Made by a program: the position numbers and the translations under genes
The notes under the pieces: generated by a model
Database searches by the model: none
Told to the model about the DNA's origin: nothing
The model's input: the letters and a program-made list of their open reading frames with translations, nothing else
Shown here: positions 13,089 to 24,834 of the stretch, in pieces
Numbering within the stretch: the stretch's first letter is position 1
Layout of the letters: every line of letters starts with the position of its first letter
Assembly (NCBI GenBank): GCA_950295325.1
Contig: OX485806.1
Coordinates: 49,037,169-49,101,168, forward strand
Length of the DNA stretch: 64,000 nucleotides
Direction of reading: 5' to 3'
From: Polytrichum commune
Lineage: Eukaryota > Streptophyta > Polytrichopsida > Polytrichales > Polytrichaceae

Positions 13089-13865
13089 CTAAGGTCTGAG
13101 GATTCCTCTCCAATACGCCCTAATGGTTCCCGCCTTAAAGAATCTTTGATTGAAGATTTGTTTTGGTGTGTCGTCATTGAGCATTGTGCCCACAAACCGT
13201 GTACACACTAAATCAAACCTCCTAATGTATACCGAAATCTCCTCTTCCATTCCTTGTTTCAACGATGCCAATGCCCGAAGAGCTGTGCTCTGACCAACCT
13301 CCGGCCTAAATTCATTCAAAAACTCCCTCTGTAATTGCTCCCATCCTCTAAAGTGTTCCTCGGCATGATCTCTATACCACTCATAGGCCTCACCTTGTAG
13401 AGTGGTAGGAAACCACACCAACTAATATCCCGGATTAGTGACAAGAGAACTAGCCAACCTCTCTATGTATCTCTCCATATGCCTAGAGGGGTCCTCATCT
13501 TTGGTTTTATAAAACTTAGGGAGGTGGGGTGGCATATCCACCACCGCTAAATTTTGTGGGACCAAAATTGGTAGACCTCTCGGCCTAACCAATGAATCAA
13601 TGGGTGGTACAAGTGGTATGGGTGGTGGATCCATTCCACCTCCATCTTGAGCCATGGTAACTGGTGTGTCCACTCCTACTTCCTTATCAATTTCTATCGG
13701 AACCTCTTTCATAATTGCCTCGCTCCCCAATGGCGTTTCCTCACTCAACTTGAAATGAGTTGCCTCTTCCTCAAGCTGAGCCTCTACCTCTAATGTTCCT
13801 AACAATGGACTAACAATAGGTTCCACATTCAAACAATTCTCTAATCTAACTTCAACATCTTCCAC
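13089..13865 (-). pseudogene. Gypsy-1 gag (capsid) region
   Basis: The minus frame from 13865 has an acidic N-terminal part with many Glu, then a Pro-rich linker, and then the retrotransposon gag block: WFPTTLQGEAYEWYRDH, FRGWEQLQREFLNEFRP, SLKQGMEEEISVYIRRF and RFFKAG. This is the plant Retrotrans_gag pattern, the structural protein that forms the virus-like particle. A TAG at 13424-13422 splits the frame just before the WF motif; the original codon may have been CAG. After RFFKAG the coding register moves to another frame (ERNPQTLAAAKVAAREMEH), so an indel lies near 13120. Confidence 0.8.
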
Positions 13866-14120
13866 AACCTCACTAATCTAAGAAGAAGAAGAACTCCGGT
13901 CTCCGGAGGAGGCCGGAGTAAATAAAGTGTCTGTTTGTAGGACATCCTAGGCCGTGCCTTACGGCACTGGCGTTAGATGTAGAACTACTTCGCCCTTTGC
14001 AGGACGTAAACACTATATCTAGTAACCAGTAGTAAGTTCCGATAGCCGGTTGTTATGTTTGGGGTAATTAGTGCAGTATGTGAATTCTATAAACTGTATG
14101 GTGATATCATGTGTAGGGAA
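13866..14120. other. Spacer between gypsy-1 and LINE remnant
   Basis: A purine-rich start (13877-13920) with a short CTCCGG inverted motif, then unassigned sequence. It might be gypsy-1 leader or LTR remnant, but no second copy is visible in the window. Confidence 0.3.
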
Positions 14121-15250
14121 TTATGGGGGAGGGTGGTTATGTGGGTGGCCTATTATGCATAATATGTCCGGTTTGAATCTAGCACTACAGTGGCATCTTT
14201 GGGTATCACATGTATATGGGAGTAGCCATGGGGGGACTGTATTTTCTTGGGGTATTTCATTATGCGTTCCTGCATTCATTAATGTATAATGTCTTGATAT
14301 TTGGGTTGATAAAATGAGTTTGCATATTTCCCATACCGCTTTGTTATGCATTTTTGTGATTAGTGCATGGATGTGTTGTTGTTTGCATTTAAGTAATACA
14401 TGTAGCCATGTGTCCGCATCCGTTGAGTTACAGATAGGGCATGTTCTCGAAGGGAAGGCTTCTCTGCCAAAGAAGAGTTGTTTTCGGGCGTGGCCCCATA
14501 TTGTCCGGTTCTGAATTTTATCAAACATATTTTTTGTTTATCTGTTATGACGGGGTTCGTCCAAAAATCATTTGATAGTGTTTTATCTATGTCATTGTTT
14601 TGTAGCCATTTGTGTAATTGGTGTGTTTGATTAGCTATAATTGTTAAGTTTTGTTCATTGTCTTGCTTGAGAATGTGTTTACTAAGATGTCTTATAGGGC
14701 CCTTGTCAGGTGTTTCTTGCATGGAGTGCCACGAATCTTTTTGTAAATAATATGGTGTAGGGTGTGCATGTTCATATGGAGCTGCGGCATCCCTATGGTC
14801 TAGTTCACGTCCTTGTTTGGCTAGCGCATCTGCTTGATCGTTTCCTTCTATATTTGTGTGGGCTTTTATTTTGTGTAATGTGGTGATTTGTGTACGAGAT
14901 ATTAACATTTTGATCATATTTTCTAGGATGATTTTGTCCGGGTGACTGTTATGATTAGTGGGGTGTTTGATTTGAGTATTTAGAAGGTATAGGATATTTA
15001 GGCAGTCTGTGAATATGTGGGCTGGCTCATTTCAATATGTTGTGGTGAGGAGTTGTAAGGTGTGGTGTATGGCCATCATTTATGCTCGTAGAATATTTTG
15101 TAATCCTGGTAATATTTTTGCTATTTTTAAGTTTTTGAAAGGGTTGTAAATACCATATCCAGCTTTTTCGTGTCTCCATTGTCCGTTGTTTATTTGTTTG
15201 GGTGGTTTGAATGATATGTCAGTATAGTAGCAAAATTGGGGTGGGAATTC
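14121..15250 (-). pseudogene. LINE remnant: RNase H domain and Cys/His C-terminus
   Basis: On the minus strand a non-LTR retrotransposon tail is readable in pieces. An RNase H domain starts near 15240 (YTD-SFKPP equivalent, frame-shifted) and continues with AGYGIYNPF, MMAIHHTLQLLTTT, AHIFTDCLNILYLLNTQIKH and KIKAHTNIEGNDQADALAK. It keeps Asp/His positions typical of type 1 RNase H. A frame change near 14530 leads to a C-terminal CPICNSTDADTWLHVLLKC block, the Cys/His motif found after RT in many LINEs. In-frame stops occur at about 15075 and elsewhere. The reverse transcriptase itself is not in the window, so this is either a fragment or a rearranged copy. Confidence 0.7.
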
Positions 15251-15346
15251 AAGCGGTAGGCATTGTTTTGGGTTAATATTCCATGGGTTGGTTGGGATTT
15301 GGGTGTTTGGCGACGGGGGTGGGTATGTGAGTTTGGTCCATTTTGT

Positions 15347-15402
15347 AATTTTAGTTTTTTTATGGAATTAGGCGTGCGTGTGAGCACGAATTTAGGCTCA
15401 CG
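15347..15402. repeat. 56-bp direct repeat, right copy
   Basis: Second copy of the sequence at 7632-7689. Its right edge (AGGCTCACG) abuts dispersed repeat A at exactly 15403, so it marks an insertion or recombination breakpoint within repeat A. Confidence 0.7.
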
Positions 15403-15698
15403 CTTTGGTATCAATAGGCATCAACTTTCATTTCAATACATATGAAGAAAACAAGGATTAGATATAAATTGCAAAAAATCCTTTGAAACCCTAGCATCTA
15501 GTCTAGACCACATGTTTTTTCTATGCACCCATTCCTCATAGGATATGCAACACACAATTAATGCTACATAACCAGCAGATCCAAAGCGTGCCTGTGGCCA
15601 TTTCCCTTATAATGATAGGAGCTCGTATAAAAATCCAGATGAGAGCTAAAGTGAAGACTCTCTTGAATTATCCAAGGATCATATTGCAATATTAAAAG
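15403..15698 (+). repeat. Dispersed repeat A, copy 2
   Basis: Same orientation and landmarks as the copy at 4368-4668. The left part of the repeat family that precedes CTTTGGTATCA in copy 1 is absent here and is replaced by the 56-bp repeat. Confidence 0.75.
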
Positions 15699-17256
15699 AC
15701 AACATATTATAGAAGTCCACGAAGCTTCACATTCACTGGAGATTCTAGTACCAGGTGAGATTTATACCAAAACCTGAAACATGTCTAACCTCATTTTAGG
15801 GTTTATTATGTCGCCTCAACTGACAAACCTTAAACCCTAAATTCATTTGTCAACCCTTCAAATGCTGCAATTGTTGAATGTGGGTTGGTCTTAGAAATAC
15901 TATCCAAAATTACATAACCATCATACTCACTTTTGAATAGCAACACAGACTCACTTCCTAGATCGACTTAGCATTACTCATAGGATCAAGAAATCTCAAC
16001 ATTGCACACATATTAACACACGTTATTCATGTGATATATCATAAAGGTTGCAAAGCTAGAAAACTCACACCATTCTGAAGCAAACTGGGAGCAGGTTTGT
16101 CAATATTCAACGAACGCCATTGCCTTGTTTTCCGCAGGACTCCATCGAAAGCGGTAGTACACACAATCAAATAAATAACTAAGCATCACTCACAGCAACA
16201 CATAGCATAATGCTTAAGGGTTGTAAGATGCACTACTTGAACCCTAAACCCTAGATTCATTTTACATCCATTTTACATTTAGAGTACATAGCAGAATCAC
16301 AGCAAGGGAGATGGGTAGTAGGAGCGATGTGTACTATGAGAGACGAGCGCAGGAAGAGATAGCGACCATGTGATGTGCGTTCCCGACTCCTGCTTGAGGG
16401 GTAGAGTGCGTTTTCGAAACCCCAAGCGCAAGAATGAGGGATCAACTTCGACAACACACTACGACCCCTAAGGAGCCACAAAGAAGTGGACTCCATCTGC
16501 ACCGTCCATATGCATGGCTGTAATTTCGCCACGTGCCCTTTTCGACTTACTCTAGATCCAGTACACAACGTTAAAAACCCCAACGTCCCCAAAGCCCGAC
16601 TTTGCGGAATCGGCCAGCCGCGGAGCATATGGTAGCCCCGGGGGTTGAGCATCGCCGGAGTTGGTGGCACCCACAGGTTGCAGACATCGCCATGCCCTAA
16701 GATTGACAATTTCGCTAATCATTCCAATACATTCGGTTCCAACCTGACAACACTTAGCAGGTACGATACACTTACAGACTCACTGCCGCTTGTTCCATGG
16801 GCTTCATAAGCTCCTTGATTTTTGCAACTCGTTTGTCGCATTCCAACTCGTAGGAACACCTACAATCCACGTCCCCATTGTCATCTTCAGTGGGGCCATT
16901 GAGAACGGGATGGCCACGTTTCCCCTTCGTCATGGGAGGTCTGAGAGGTGACCGCACCTCTTCCATATCCTCAGCCTTATATGGACAGAATCGCACTAAC
17001 TACCTCCATACTCTCTACACATACGTGAACAATCTTAGTCACCCATTGGACCTCCCAACAATCTCATAATATTGGCTGAAGGGGATACTATACAGTGTTT
17101 CCTTGATTACATTTGAGTCTTGGAGCCCTTTCCCTTGAGCCCAGACGTGCAATACGCCATGGCCATGGATTGCATGGTATTTAGGGGTGGGGACCTAACG
17201 GATACAATTCGAGGCGCTAGGGTTTGAATATGTAGACTGTTCCAATTTAAAGAACG
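15699..17256. other. No gene recognised
   Basis: Two minus-strand open stretches (16257-16709 and 16772-16996) show no known domain. The second is charged (KRVAKIKELMKPMEQ) and might be a transposon-protein fragment. CCCTAAA-like short runs (15829, 16243) and pieces similar to 5690-5756 indicate repeat debris. Confidence 0.35.
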
Positions 17257-17259
17257 TTT

Positions 17260-17375
17260 AATTAATGACTAGTGAGCGACTTGTGAGCGACTGGCGAATA
17301 AATCTTGATTGACTAGTGAATGACTACTGAATTACTTTCGAGGGACTACTTTATGACTAGTAAATGACCAGTGAT
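17260..17375. repeat. GACTAGT motif cluster
   Basis: Five or more exact or one-off copies of TGACTAGTGA (17266, 17278, 17309, 17319, 17353 and 17365 region) in about 110 bp, with GCGAC/GAAT spacers. It lies 2.3 kb upstream of the CACTA transposase remnant on the plus strand and could be its left subterminal region. Confidence 0.5.
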
Positions 17376-17379
17376 ATTC

Positions 17380-18660
17380 GAACCCCTGATCACAGTAGCA
17401 ATTATGTCGCGCACCTCTCCATGAGGAGTGCCCGAAACACCATGGGCACAAGGGGGACCCCGGAGTGACACCCGGGACTTGTGGCGCCGTTGGTGAGAGG
17501 GCCCAAGTGATCCTAGTGTGGGTGAGGGCCCCGGGCGTTGGGAACGCCTCCCACCCACGAAGACTAGGAGGCACAAGGGTAAGGCCATGAGCTATGGGTA
17601 GCTCATGGCGTGGTGATTCTAGAAAGCTCAAGAACACCTCAATCGGAGGTGTGAGCTAGGAGTTATGGCCATTTGAGTGGGGCGCTGTCCCGGGACAGCG
17701 CCCTGGTACAGCAGTGCCTGGGAGTGATTCCCGGGACTGCCAAGGTTCAAACAGGCATAACTTCCTCAATACTTGCCCGAATGGGGCAAGTGAGGAGTCC
17801 ATCAGCATCTACGTGAAGCGTAGATGAAGATGGAGTGGTTGGTTGTTATGATCAGACATCATACAAGGAAGTTATGATGGTCTGAAGCTGCTGGGGGGTT
17901 CTAGGCCCAGCAGCTAAAGGAAAATGTCCACTTGGCCCCAACTCTTGGTAGAGAGACAAGAGGTTGGTTGACGGTGGGGTAGGGGCCCCGCGTGAAGTCC
18001 TAGAGGCTTATATGGGTGAGGTGGTGTGGCCTCACCCACCCGAGGCCGAACGGCACGGCCTCCATTGGCATTGGCCTAATGTGAGGCCATAGTTGCCTAG
18101 TATGGTTCGGGTTGTTGTAGTGTTGCTCCGGCAACGCGATGATCAACATAAGATTGGACTTCCATGGATGGAAGTCCACATCTAAGGATTGGTTACCGAT
18201 TAAAGGGGTTGGTTAGCGATTAAGGGGTGAGTCCCGAAAGCAAAGTAGGAGGGTTGGTTCCCTCCTATGAACTATTGGTCCGGGGTAAGAGGAGCTATCC
18301 ATTAGCATGGCGGAATGCGAATGGTTAGCGCTCGTAACCTTTGGTAGAAATGAAAATTGGCAAGATTGTCAAGGGGGGCTAGCAAGGGTTGCGACAAATT
18401 ATAAGCTCATGAAATATGTATTTAGTGTTGTTTCAAATCTCTGGCCTAAGACATGTCCATAGACATCTTAATTATTTGGAGGATCATTTGGCTCTCTTCT
18501 GAGGGTAATCAAACACGGTGTTGGCTTCCCACATTGTATACCCTTCTCCATTTGTGATATTTGCAATTGCAACCTTTTCAAATCTCTTTGTATTTGTGGA
18601 CAAAATCCGCTGCTGCTAGTGACCAATAAAATTGTGTCTTGTTTTATTTAACACCCTGGG
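17380..18660. other. GC-richer block, possible LTR or non-autonomous element
   Basis: A block of noticeably higher GC than its flanks, with no coding frame recognised. It contains a perfect 24-nt palindrome and several short direct repeats (GGTTGGTTA, GATTAAGGGG). It ends with AATAAAATTGTG near 18628, which resembles a polyadenylation signal. A long LTR or non-autonomous element is possible, but no second copy is present in the window. Confidence 0.25.
17680..17703. repeat. Perfect 24-nt palindrome
   Basis: Self-complementary around the centre of CCCGGG: the left half reads GGGCGCTGTCCC and the right half is its exact reverse complement. It has no loop, so it is a palindrome and not a hairpin transcript signal. 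Confidence 0.9.
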
Positions 18661-19489
18661 TCCTTCAAATTACAATAAGCTTCCATTCACCATGGTATCT
18701 CCAAATTTTTTGACAAGTTTTGTTTCTACTCTGATTGAAACATTGCTTGAGGAAAATTTGGCCAGTGATGCACACATCTAGGTTTGGTTCAACTATCAGT
18801 ATAATATTATTAAGGTATGTGGACTTTCTTGGTTATCTGCCGTAACTGGACTGCTTCATTTCAGTGGTATGTGGCTAGGTTAGAGCTAGGAGTGGAATCC
18901 AATTTTTGAGCATAACCAGTTGAGATCCTAGTGTTTCCAAATCCACTTGGTTACATGTTGATATCGTTCAGTTTTTCTTTGTTAATTCGAGATATACTTC
19001 ATGAGATTCATGTAGTATGACCAATAATTTTCCTGGAGTCTTGCCTTGTTAACTATTTATTCCTCAAACTCAACCGGTTCATCTGTTACTAACGGCCAAT
19101 TGTCCCTGACCATTAGTGAAGGCCAACTCCACAAAGCTTCCCAATCCACTTGATATTGGGATCTAAAATTTCAGAGTGGGCCTGCATTTCAAAAAGTCTT
19201 GCCCAGCTCTCCACTTTGCAACTTAGTCTGCAGGGCCAACTTTCTTTTTCTTCATGTCTACGCTGAATAGTCAACATGTTGGAGGGAATTTACATGTCTG
19301 TTAAATGAGCTCAAGAATCTTCACTTCGATGATGAACAAGAATATTCACATGAGCTTTGACAACTATGAGCATAGTACCTACAACTTATTTGAAATTCGC
19401 AATCATCTCACATTAATTTGTGTTTGGCAAACCACAAGAAGTGGGTACACCACTAAAATTGTCCATTTAAGACCCTCTTACCTTAAATT

Positions 19490-19575
19490 CAAGGTTAATG
19501 ACTAGTTCATGTTGAGTGTTGTCTGCATACACGTGAACAACTAGTGTGTGACTAGTGTACGACCAATTCATGACA
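19490..19575. repeat. GACTAGT motif cluster
   Basis: Four copies of (A/G)ACTAGT in about 80 bp (near 19500, 19541, 19551 and a degenerate copy at 19561), immediately upstream of the CACTA transposase frame. Confidence 0.5.
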
Positions 19576-19641
19576 GATGAACAACCATTAAATGGGTGGT
19601 GGGAACCTTGTTTAAAGACCACATATCAAAGTCACTAATAT

Positions 19642-21165
19642 GTGCATAGTGGCAAGCTTGCAGGTCACATGGACGGAGGAAGACTCCCTCTTAATGACAA
19701 GAGACGGCAACAACATCGTGGCGACTGTCTGTGGAGGAGGGAGCAAGAGAGGTCCACATCGTATAACCTGAAACAAATTCATTGCCCATGCTGCAAATGC
19801 AAAGGACGAGTTCAATGCTCTATTGCAAAAGTAAAAGACCATCTAATCAGAAATTGGAGGGAACCCACATTCAGAGTGTGGAGGGGGCCTGGAGAGAGGG
19901 ACGGCTCCGATGAGGAGTGGGAACAGGAGTTTAGGAGACCCTCAAGACCACATGACGGACACATCGACAAAGGGTTGGATATGCATGCCATGCTTGAGGA
20001 AACATTCTAAGAAATTGATGAGGCACCGGCCCACCCCCCTACATAGGAAGAAAAATTTGAGGACATAGTAATGGATGCATTCACAGTCGTCGATGAGCTG
20101 GCCAATGATGAAGTTCCACTTTCGGACAATGAGTCAGAGGATGAGCCTTTGGGGGAAAATGGTGATAGTATTGCAGAAGAAGACAATTATGGTGATCCTC
20201 ACGAGTTGGAAGAAGCCATTGAGGAGCTGTACCATGGAGCCCAATCTTCCATATTGGCAGCCACAATATTGATAATGACTTTGTGTACGATCCATGGTGT
20301 AAGCAACAAATTTGCGAACCAGTTTTTCACCCTCTTCCGCGAACACCTTCTACCCAGTGATAATATGTTACCCAAAAACCTTCATGCTGCAAAAGTCTTC
20401 ATTCAGAAATTAGGATTGAATTACAATACAATTTATGCATGCCAAACAAGTTGTGTTTTATTTGGAGGGCAATATGAAGGTGCCACCAGTTGTCCAAAAT
20501 GTAAGAAACCACATTACAAAGACGAGGCCAAAAAACAGAGGCTTTGGAAAGTACTTAGACAATTTCCCCTGATTCCAAGACTAAGACGTATGTTCCATAC
20601 ACCAACAATATCTAAACTCATGGTGTGGCATGCAAAGAACACAAGCACAGACGGATTGGTAAGACATCATTGTGATTCAAAGGCATGGAAACACGTCCAT
20701 GAAAATGTAGATTTTAGTTTTGGCCAGGAAGACCGTAACATTCACTTAGGAATGGCAGCTGATGGAGTGAACCCTTTCAAGTTGCAACGTACAACTTGGA
20801 GCACGTGGCCGGTAATGTTGTTGAATTACAACATACCCCCATGGTTGACTACGAAGAAAAAATTTATCATGTTGGCGCTGCTAATCCCAGGAAAAAAATC
20901 TATGACATCCCAATTTTTTGATGTGTACTTGGAACCATTGGTAGAGGAGTTGATGCAATTATGGAAGGATGTGGAAACTTATGACGTGCTCAAAGAGGTG
21001 GACTCAAGGGCTTTCAAACTTAGAGCAGTTTTGATATGGACCATACACGATTTTCCTGGTTATGGGACAGTTGCAGGTGTTGCACATCAGGGCTATGTGG
21101 CGTGTCTTGTGTGTGGGCCACATTTTAAAGGTGAACATTCTGTCGAACTTGGAAAGCAAACCTAG
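19642..21165 (+). pseudogene. CACTA TNP2-type transposase, N-terminal and catalytic part
   Basis: The first part has a Transposase-associated Cys/His pattern (IHCPCCKCKGR, VKDHLIRNW). An acidic linker follows, with two in-frame stops (TAA at 20008-20010 and TAG near 20044) that each fit a lost Gln codon. Then comes the Transposase_21 region: NQFFTLFREHLLP, CQTSCVLFGGQY, CPKCKKPHYK, VRHHCDSKAW, LGMAADGVNPF (first Asp), LLIPGKKS, and AVLIWTIHDFPGYG with a later Asp. The protein would bind element ends and catalyse cut-and-paste transposition. A TAG ends the frame at 21165, and coding similarity continues in another frame to about 21295. Confidence 0.85.
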
Positions 21166-21295
21166 CCTTACGAGGTCTTTTACAACCTGGTCCACGAATG
21201 GTGGTGATGAGGATTTCGAAAGTGTTCCGACGGATATGTGACAGTGTTTGGAACCCATTGGAGTTTGAAGCTCTACAAGCGGACATTCACAGAGC

Positions 21296-22504
21296 ATGGC
21301 ACTTCTGGAGATTCATATTCCTCTTTCTTTTTTTGACATTATGACGCATTTGCTAAATCACCTTGTCGATGAATTGGACATGTGTGGTCCTGTCTCCACA
21401 AGGTGGATATATCCTATTGAAAGATACATGAAAACATTAAAGCATTATGTGCGGAACATGGCGGAGGGTTATGCGAGGGATGAATGCCTAGGTTTCATCA
21501 CGGAATATTTACACAAGTTTGAAGTAGTTGATCGCCGAGTTTGGGATGCAGATGAGGAGTACGGAAATGCAAAGGAGGTGCTGGAAGGGGCAGGAACAAA
21601 GTACTTGATGAGACCAACATTGAGAGATGTTGCCCACCAATATGCTTTGACAAATTTATCCCTCGTGGCACCTTGGCATAGGTGATCCTGCTTATGTTTT
21701 TTTGATTGCACATTCATGTCTCAGTGTGCCCTGTTGTTTTGGAAAACATGATCGCCACTGAAAATGACTACTGGTTGACCAGGTGGATGAGTAGTGAATG
21801 AGTAGTGAATGACTAGTTGGATGTACATGCAATTGAAAGATGAACAAGAAAAAAATCCCAGCATTTTCACGTTTGAAGAATGGATTAAAGACGTAGTGTA
21901 CAATCACCCTATTGACCCAAACGATGAGGATGACATGGACATGGTTATGATGTGCAGCAGACCGTCAGAGTTAGCTACACGATATACGAGGATGAAGGCC
22001 TATGGAAACCACTTTCGGGTGGAGGACCAACAATCAATGACGCTAAAAACTTATGACCGCGGTGTTGCCTCTGTGTTTCACATGCCTTCCGTGGGTTTGG
22101 AGGAGGTGACATTGAACTATGTGGGAGTACTAAAGGATATACTTAAATTGAACTATGGGCCACTTCGTACACTTGTCATATTTTTTAGGTGTGAGTGGAT
22201 GAAGCAATTTGACAACTGGGGCAATCCTACATATGTAAGAGACGAGGCTGGATTCATGGTCGTGAATTTCTGCCACAAGGTTCCAAAGATGTTGGAGCCG
22301 TTCATATTTCCCAGCCAAGCGACACAAGTATTTTGGTCAGACGAAGTGCAAAAACCAGGGTGGAAAGTAGTTTTGGTGAAGGAGGCACGCTCCCAAAGAC
22401 ATCAACAGATGTCTTCATTACCACCACCGAAGAAGCGGATGGCATGCATTTGGCGAACCATGTGCCTCCCCCGCCCACCACATTGTCTTTGGTGGGAGCC
22501 ATAG
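21296..22504 (+). pseudogene. CACTA transposase C-terminal part (DUF4218 and DUF4216)
   Basis: 21296-21685 carries the DUF4218 block (IPLSFFDIMTHLLNHLVDEL, GPVSTRWIYPIERYMKTLK, RNMAEGYARDECLGFITEY). 21809-22504 carries the region up to DUF4216 (YGPLRTLVIFFRCEW, FMVVNFCHKVPKMLEPFIFP, ATQVFWSDE). Both are in the same frame, separated by about 120 bp with several stops and a GACTAGT cluster (21785-21825), which may be intronic. The frame differs from that of the TNP2 part, so the gene is broken or an intron separates them. Confidence 0.8.
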
Positions 22505-22927
22505 AACTATCAGATTCTGATAACTCCTTAGCTAAGTTTTAGGTGTTGGAGAGTCATAATTAAGTATGGGTTGGTCAAGGGCAACACATAAATGACTACA
22601 CATTTGCTAGGCCAGAGTTGTCTTGGCACGTCACACCGGCATGGATGATGAATAACTAACCATAAATCAATATTTGGGGTTCTCGCTTGCACATTTCATC
22701 CATAAGTCATTTTAGTAATTGAACAATGACTAAACGCTTATACACGTCATCCCAAATTCAGCAGGCATGTGAGTCAGTCATTTACTGAGTTCTTTAGGAC
22801 ACGTAGTCATTGATACCATGGTTGGAATGGACAAGGTTTGTTGTAGTGTCATCACCCTGTCAAGGTCAGCAATTGCAATGATAGCCACAATTGTAAGGAC
22901 GCCCTCATTGAAGAGCACATTGAGTGA

Positions 22928-24830
22928 ATGTCCCAAGTCACTCACAACATAATTGTTCTAGAAGCTAGCAAGGACCTTATGGGTGAGTTCCTCTTCCGCA
23001 ATGGTTGTGATCCTCATCACTTGCTTACATTGGAAGAACTTGAGCATGTCTTTGATCCACGGGGAGGTCACTTCATTGTCAAGTTGACACCACGTGCGGA
23101 CAAAATTTGCTACCCCTATATTACATGCCATATATAATTTTAAAATTTATGATATTTTTTCTACATATACATAACCATTGATAGTATCTTTTGTATATTT
23201 TTTTGAAAATTTTAATCATCTTTATTTTTTTTAGTAATTGTTTTAGTTCAATTTTGTGTCATTCTAGTTAGAAATGGTATGTTTTATGAAAAAAAACAAA
23301 TCATCAAATTTAGTTACCACTTTTGACTATGTCATAGGTACTGTGTATATCTACTCATGAAAAAAATTTGATAAAATTTTGACCCATTTTGGTGGTGCAA
23401 CTTACCAAAAGAAGATTTTTTTTGGTCGCACGTGGTGTTCAACTTGACAATGGAGTGATCTACCCGTGCTTTGATCGCTGCAAGGAATTGAATTCCCCCC
23501 ACCTCTGAAACAAAGTTACAACGTTCAAATACTTACGTAGGTTAGGAGTTATGGATGGCATCGCTAAGCTTAGAGGTGTTAGCACCTGAGCCTATGTCTA
23601 ACGGAATCAATTCCCAGGCCAGGGTGACGAGACGGACAAAGTCTTTGTATTCAAGATGTCCGAGGTTGGCCCCGGTAGTGGGGTTGACTTGGTTAGGCGC
23701 ATGCAGCCTGGCGGGGATGTCAAGCATGCTTGGATCATATCTGACCATTTCAAGTGTGTGGTCAAGTGGACCACCCTAGCTTGCCTCATATATGACGAGA
23801 TGTACCAACGCGTCATGACCATTGCTTAGTGCGATTGCCAATCCGAGGACAAAGATACTCAAGTCATACCCTAAACCCCAAACCTCAACCACGTCATGGC
23901 TCGACATGGAATATCGAACCTACACTTCAAAGGCTTCATGGCAGACAATGCGCAAGCCAATTGGAATGCCGTGAGGATCGTCTATGGTTCCAAAGATTCC
24001 AAAGTTCCCATCCAAAGGCACGAGAAAACTTGCTACTTCCATTGGACCCAATTCTTGGAAAAACACACCAAACTCTATATCAAACACGACTTGTAATACC
24101 AACACAATTGTCTTTGTCTCTTGTACCGCGACGCCTCCTCTATATTGGAAGCAGAGACGAGGTACTTTGCTATCAAGGCTTAGTGAGTTTATTCCAATTG
24201 CACCTTTGAGGACGGTCTAAAACACTTTCAACTTTGGCTAGCCTTCAGGCATTTCCGCTATTGATAATGGGGTGGTTTCATGGAACTGGTGCGTCTCCAC
24301 TTTTATTATTTTGTCTTTTTTTTTCCTTTGTAAATTTCTTACACTAACACTCCATTACACATGAAAAATCATGACCGCCGAAGAATTTGCACAAATGCCT
24401 AATTGCAATGTTGTCAAATCCATTCACAACACATGGCTTTAAGCATTTGGCAACAAGGGTGGCAATCTATACATAGCAACTATGGATGACTACATTCAAA
24501 TTTTCCTTCAAGTCGTTGCATACCATCAATTCCTAAAGGGTGGCGTTGGCGGTGATGGCCCAAGCAAAAAATAACTCAAGTTTCGATGTGTTCAACGTCG
24601 TGCTCAACGAATTGGAAACCCAGTTGTGCTGCAAAAGGTTATCCTCGACATGCCCGGTGAGGAAGAAATTTGCACTCGTAATCCCCACCTTGAGAATGCC
24701 GAGGTGTTCGGATTGCAGAAGCGCAAGCCTGACACCCCCATTGGAGCCGACGAAGAAACCCATTGCCCCGGCACCGTCAATTTCTCTCGTCCTCGTGTCG
24801 CTCAGAGAATCACATAATCTCATGCTTCAT
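22928..24830 (+). pseudogene. MULE-like transposase family member, heavily decayed
   Basis: Several plus-strand fragments in changing frames read like one protein: DVKHAWIISDHFKCVVKW and CLIYDEMYQRVMTIA (about 23715-23826), HFKGFMADNAQANWNAVRI (about 23925) followed by CYFHWTQFLEKHTK, LAFRHFRY--WGGFMELV (about 24240), and GNKGGNLYIATMDDYIQIF (about 24450). From memory this matches an uncharacterised transposase-like family abundant in seed-free plants. Assignment to MULE is tentative and rests on the MAD acidic residue and general layout. Several stops and frame changes show that it is dead. The region before 23500 contains only short fragments and an AT-rich stretch (23130-23350). Confidence 0.5.
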
Positions 24831-24834
24831 TTCT

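Larger units (their letters stand above)
7700..13865 (-). mobile_element. Ty3/gypsy retrotransposon 1, Tat/Athila-like, decayed
   Basis: A minus-strand element with the canonical order gag, zinc knuckles, protease, reverse transcriptase, RNase H and integrase. The RT motif wording (WVSPMVLVKKK, KDHFSLPFI, AGYNQI, FGLCNAPAMFQR) and the absence of a chromodomain suggest the Tat/Athila side of Ty3/gypsy rather than chromoviruses. At least two frame changes (about 13120 and 9400) and several in-frame stops inactivate it. I found no LTR pair; flanking sequence at 13870-14060 does not recur near 7690. It is therefore truncated, or its LTRs are lost or replaced. Confidence 0.85.
19642..22540 (+). 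mobile_element. CACTA (En/Spm) element core, decayed
   Basis: The plus strand holds the usual plant CACTA order: transposase-associated zinc domain, TNP2 (Transposase_21), DUF4218 and DUF4216. GACTAGT clusters flank and interrupt it. The CACTA terminal repeats and the 3-bp target duplication could not be located, so the limits given are those of coding homology only. Confidence 0.8.

Noticed and set aside
17365-17460. Box B-like GGGTTCGAAT on the minus strand suggesting a SINE or tRNA
   Set aside because: No convincing box A at the right distance and no cloverleaf pairing.
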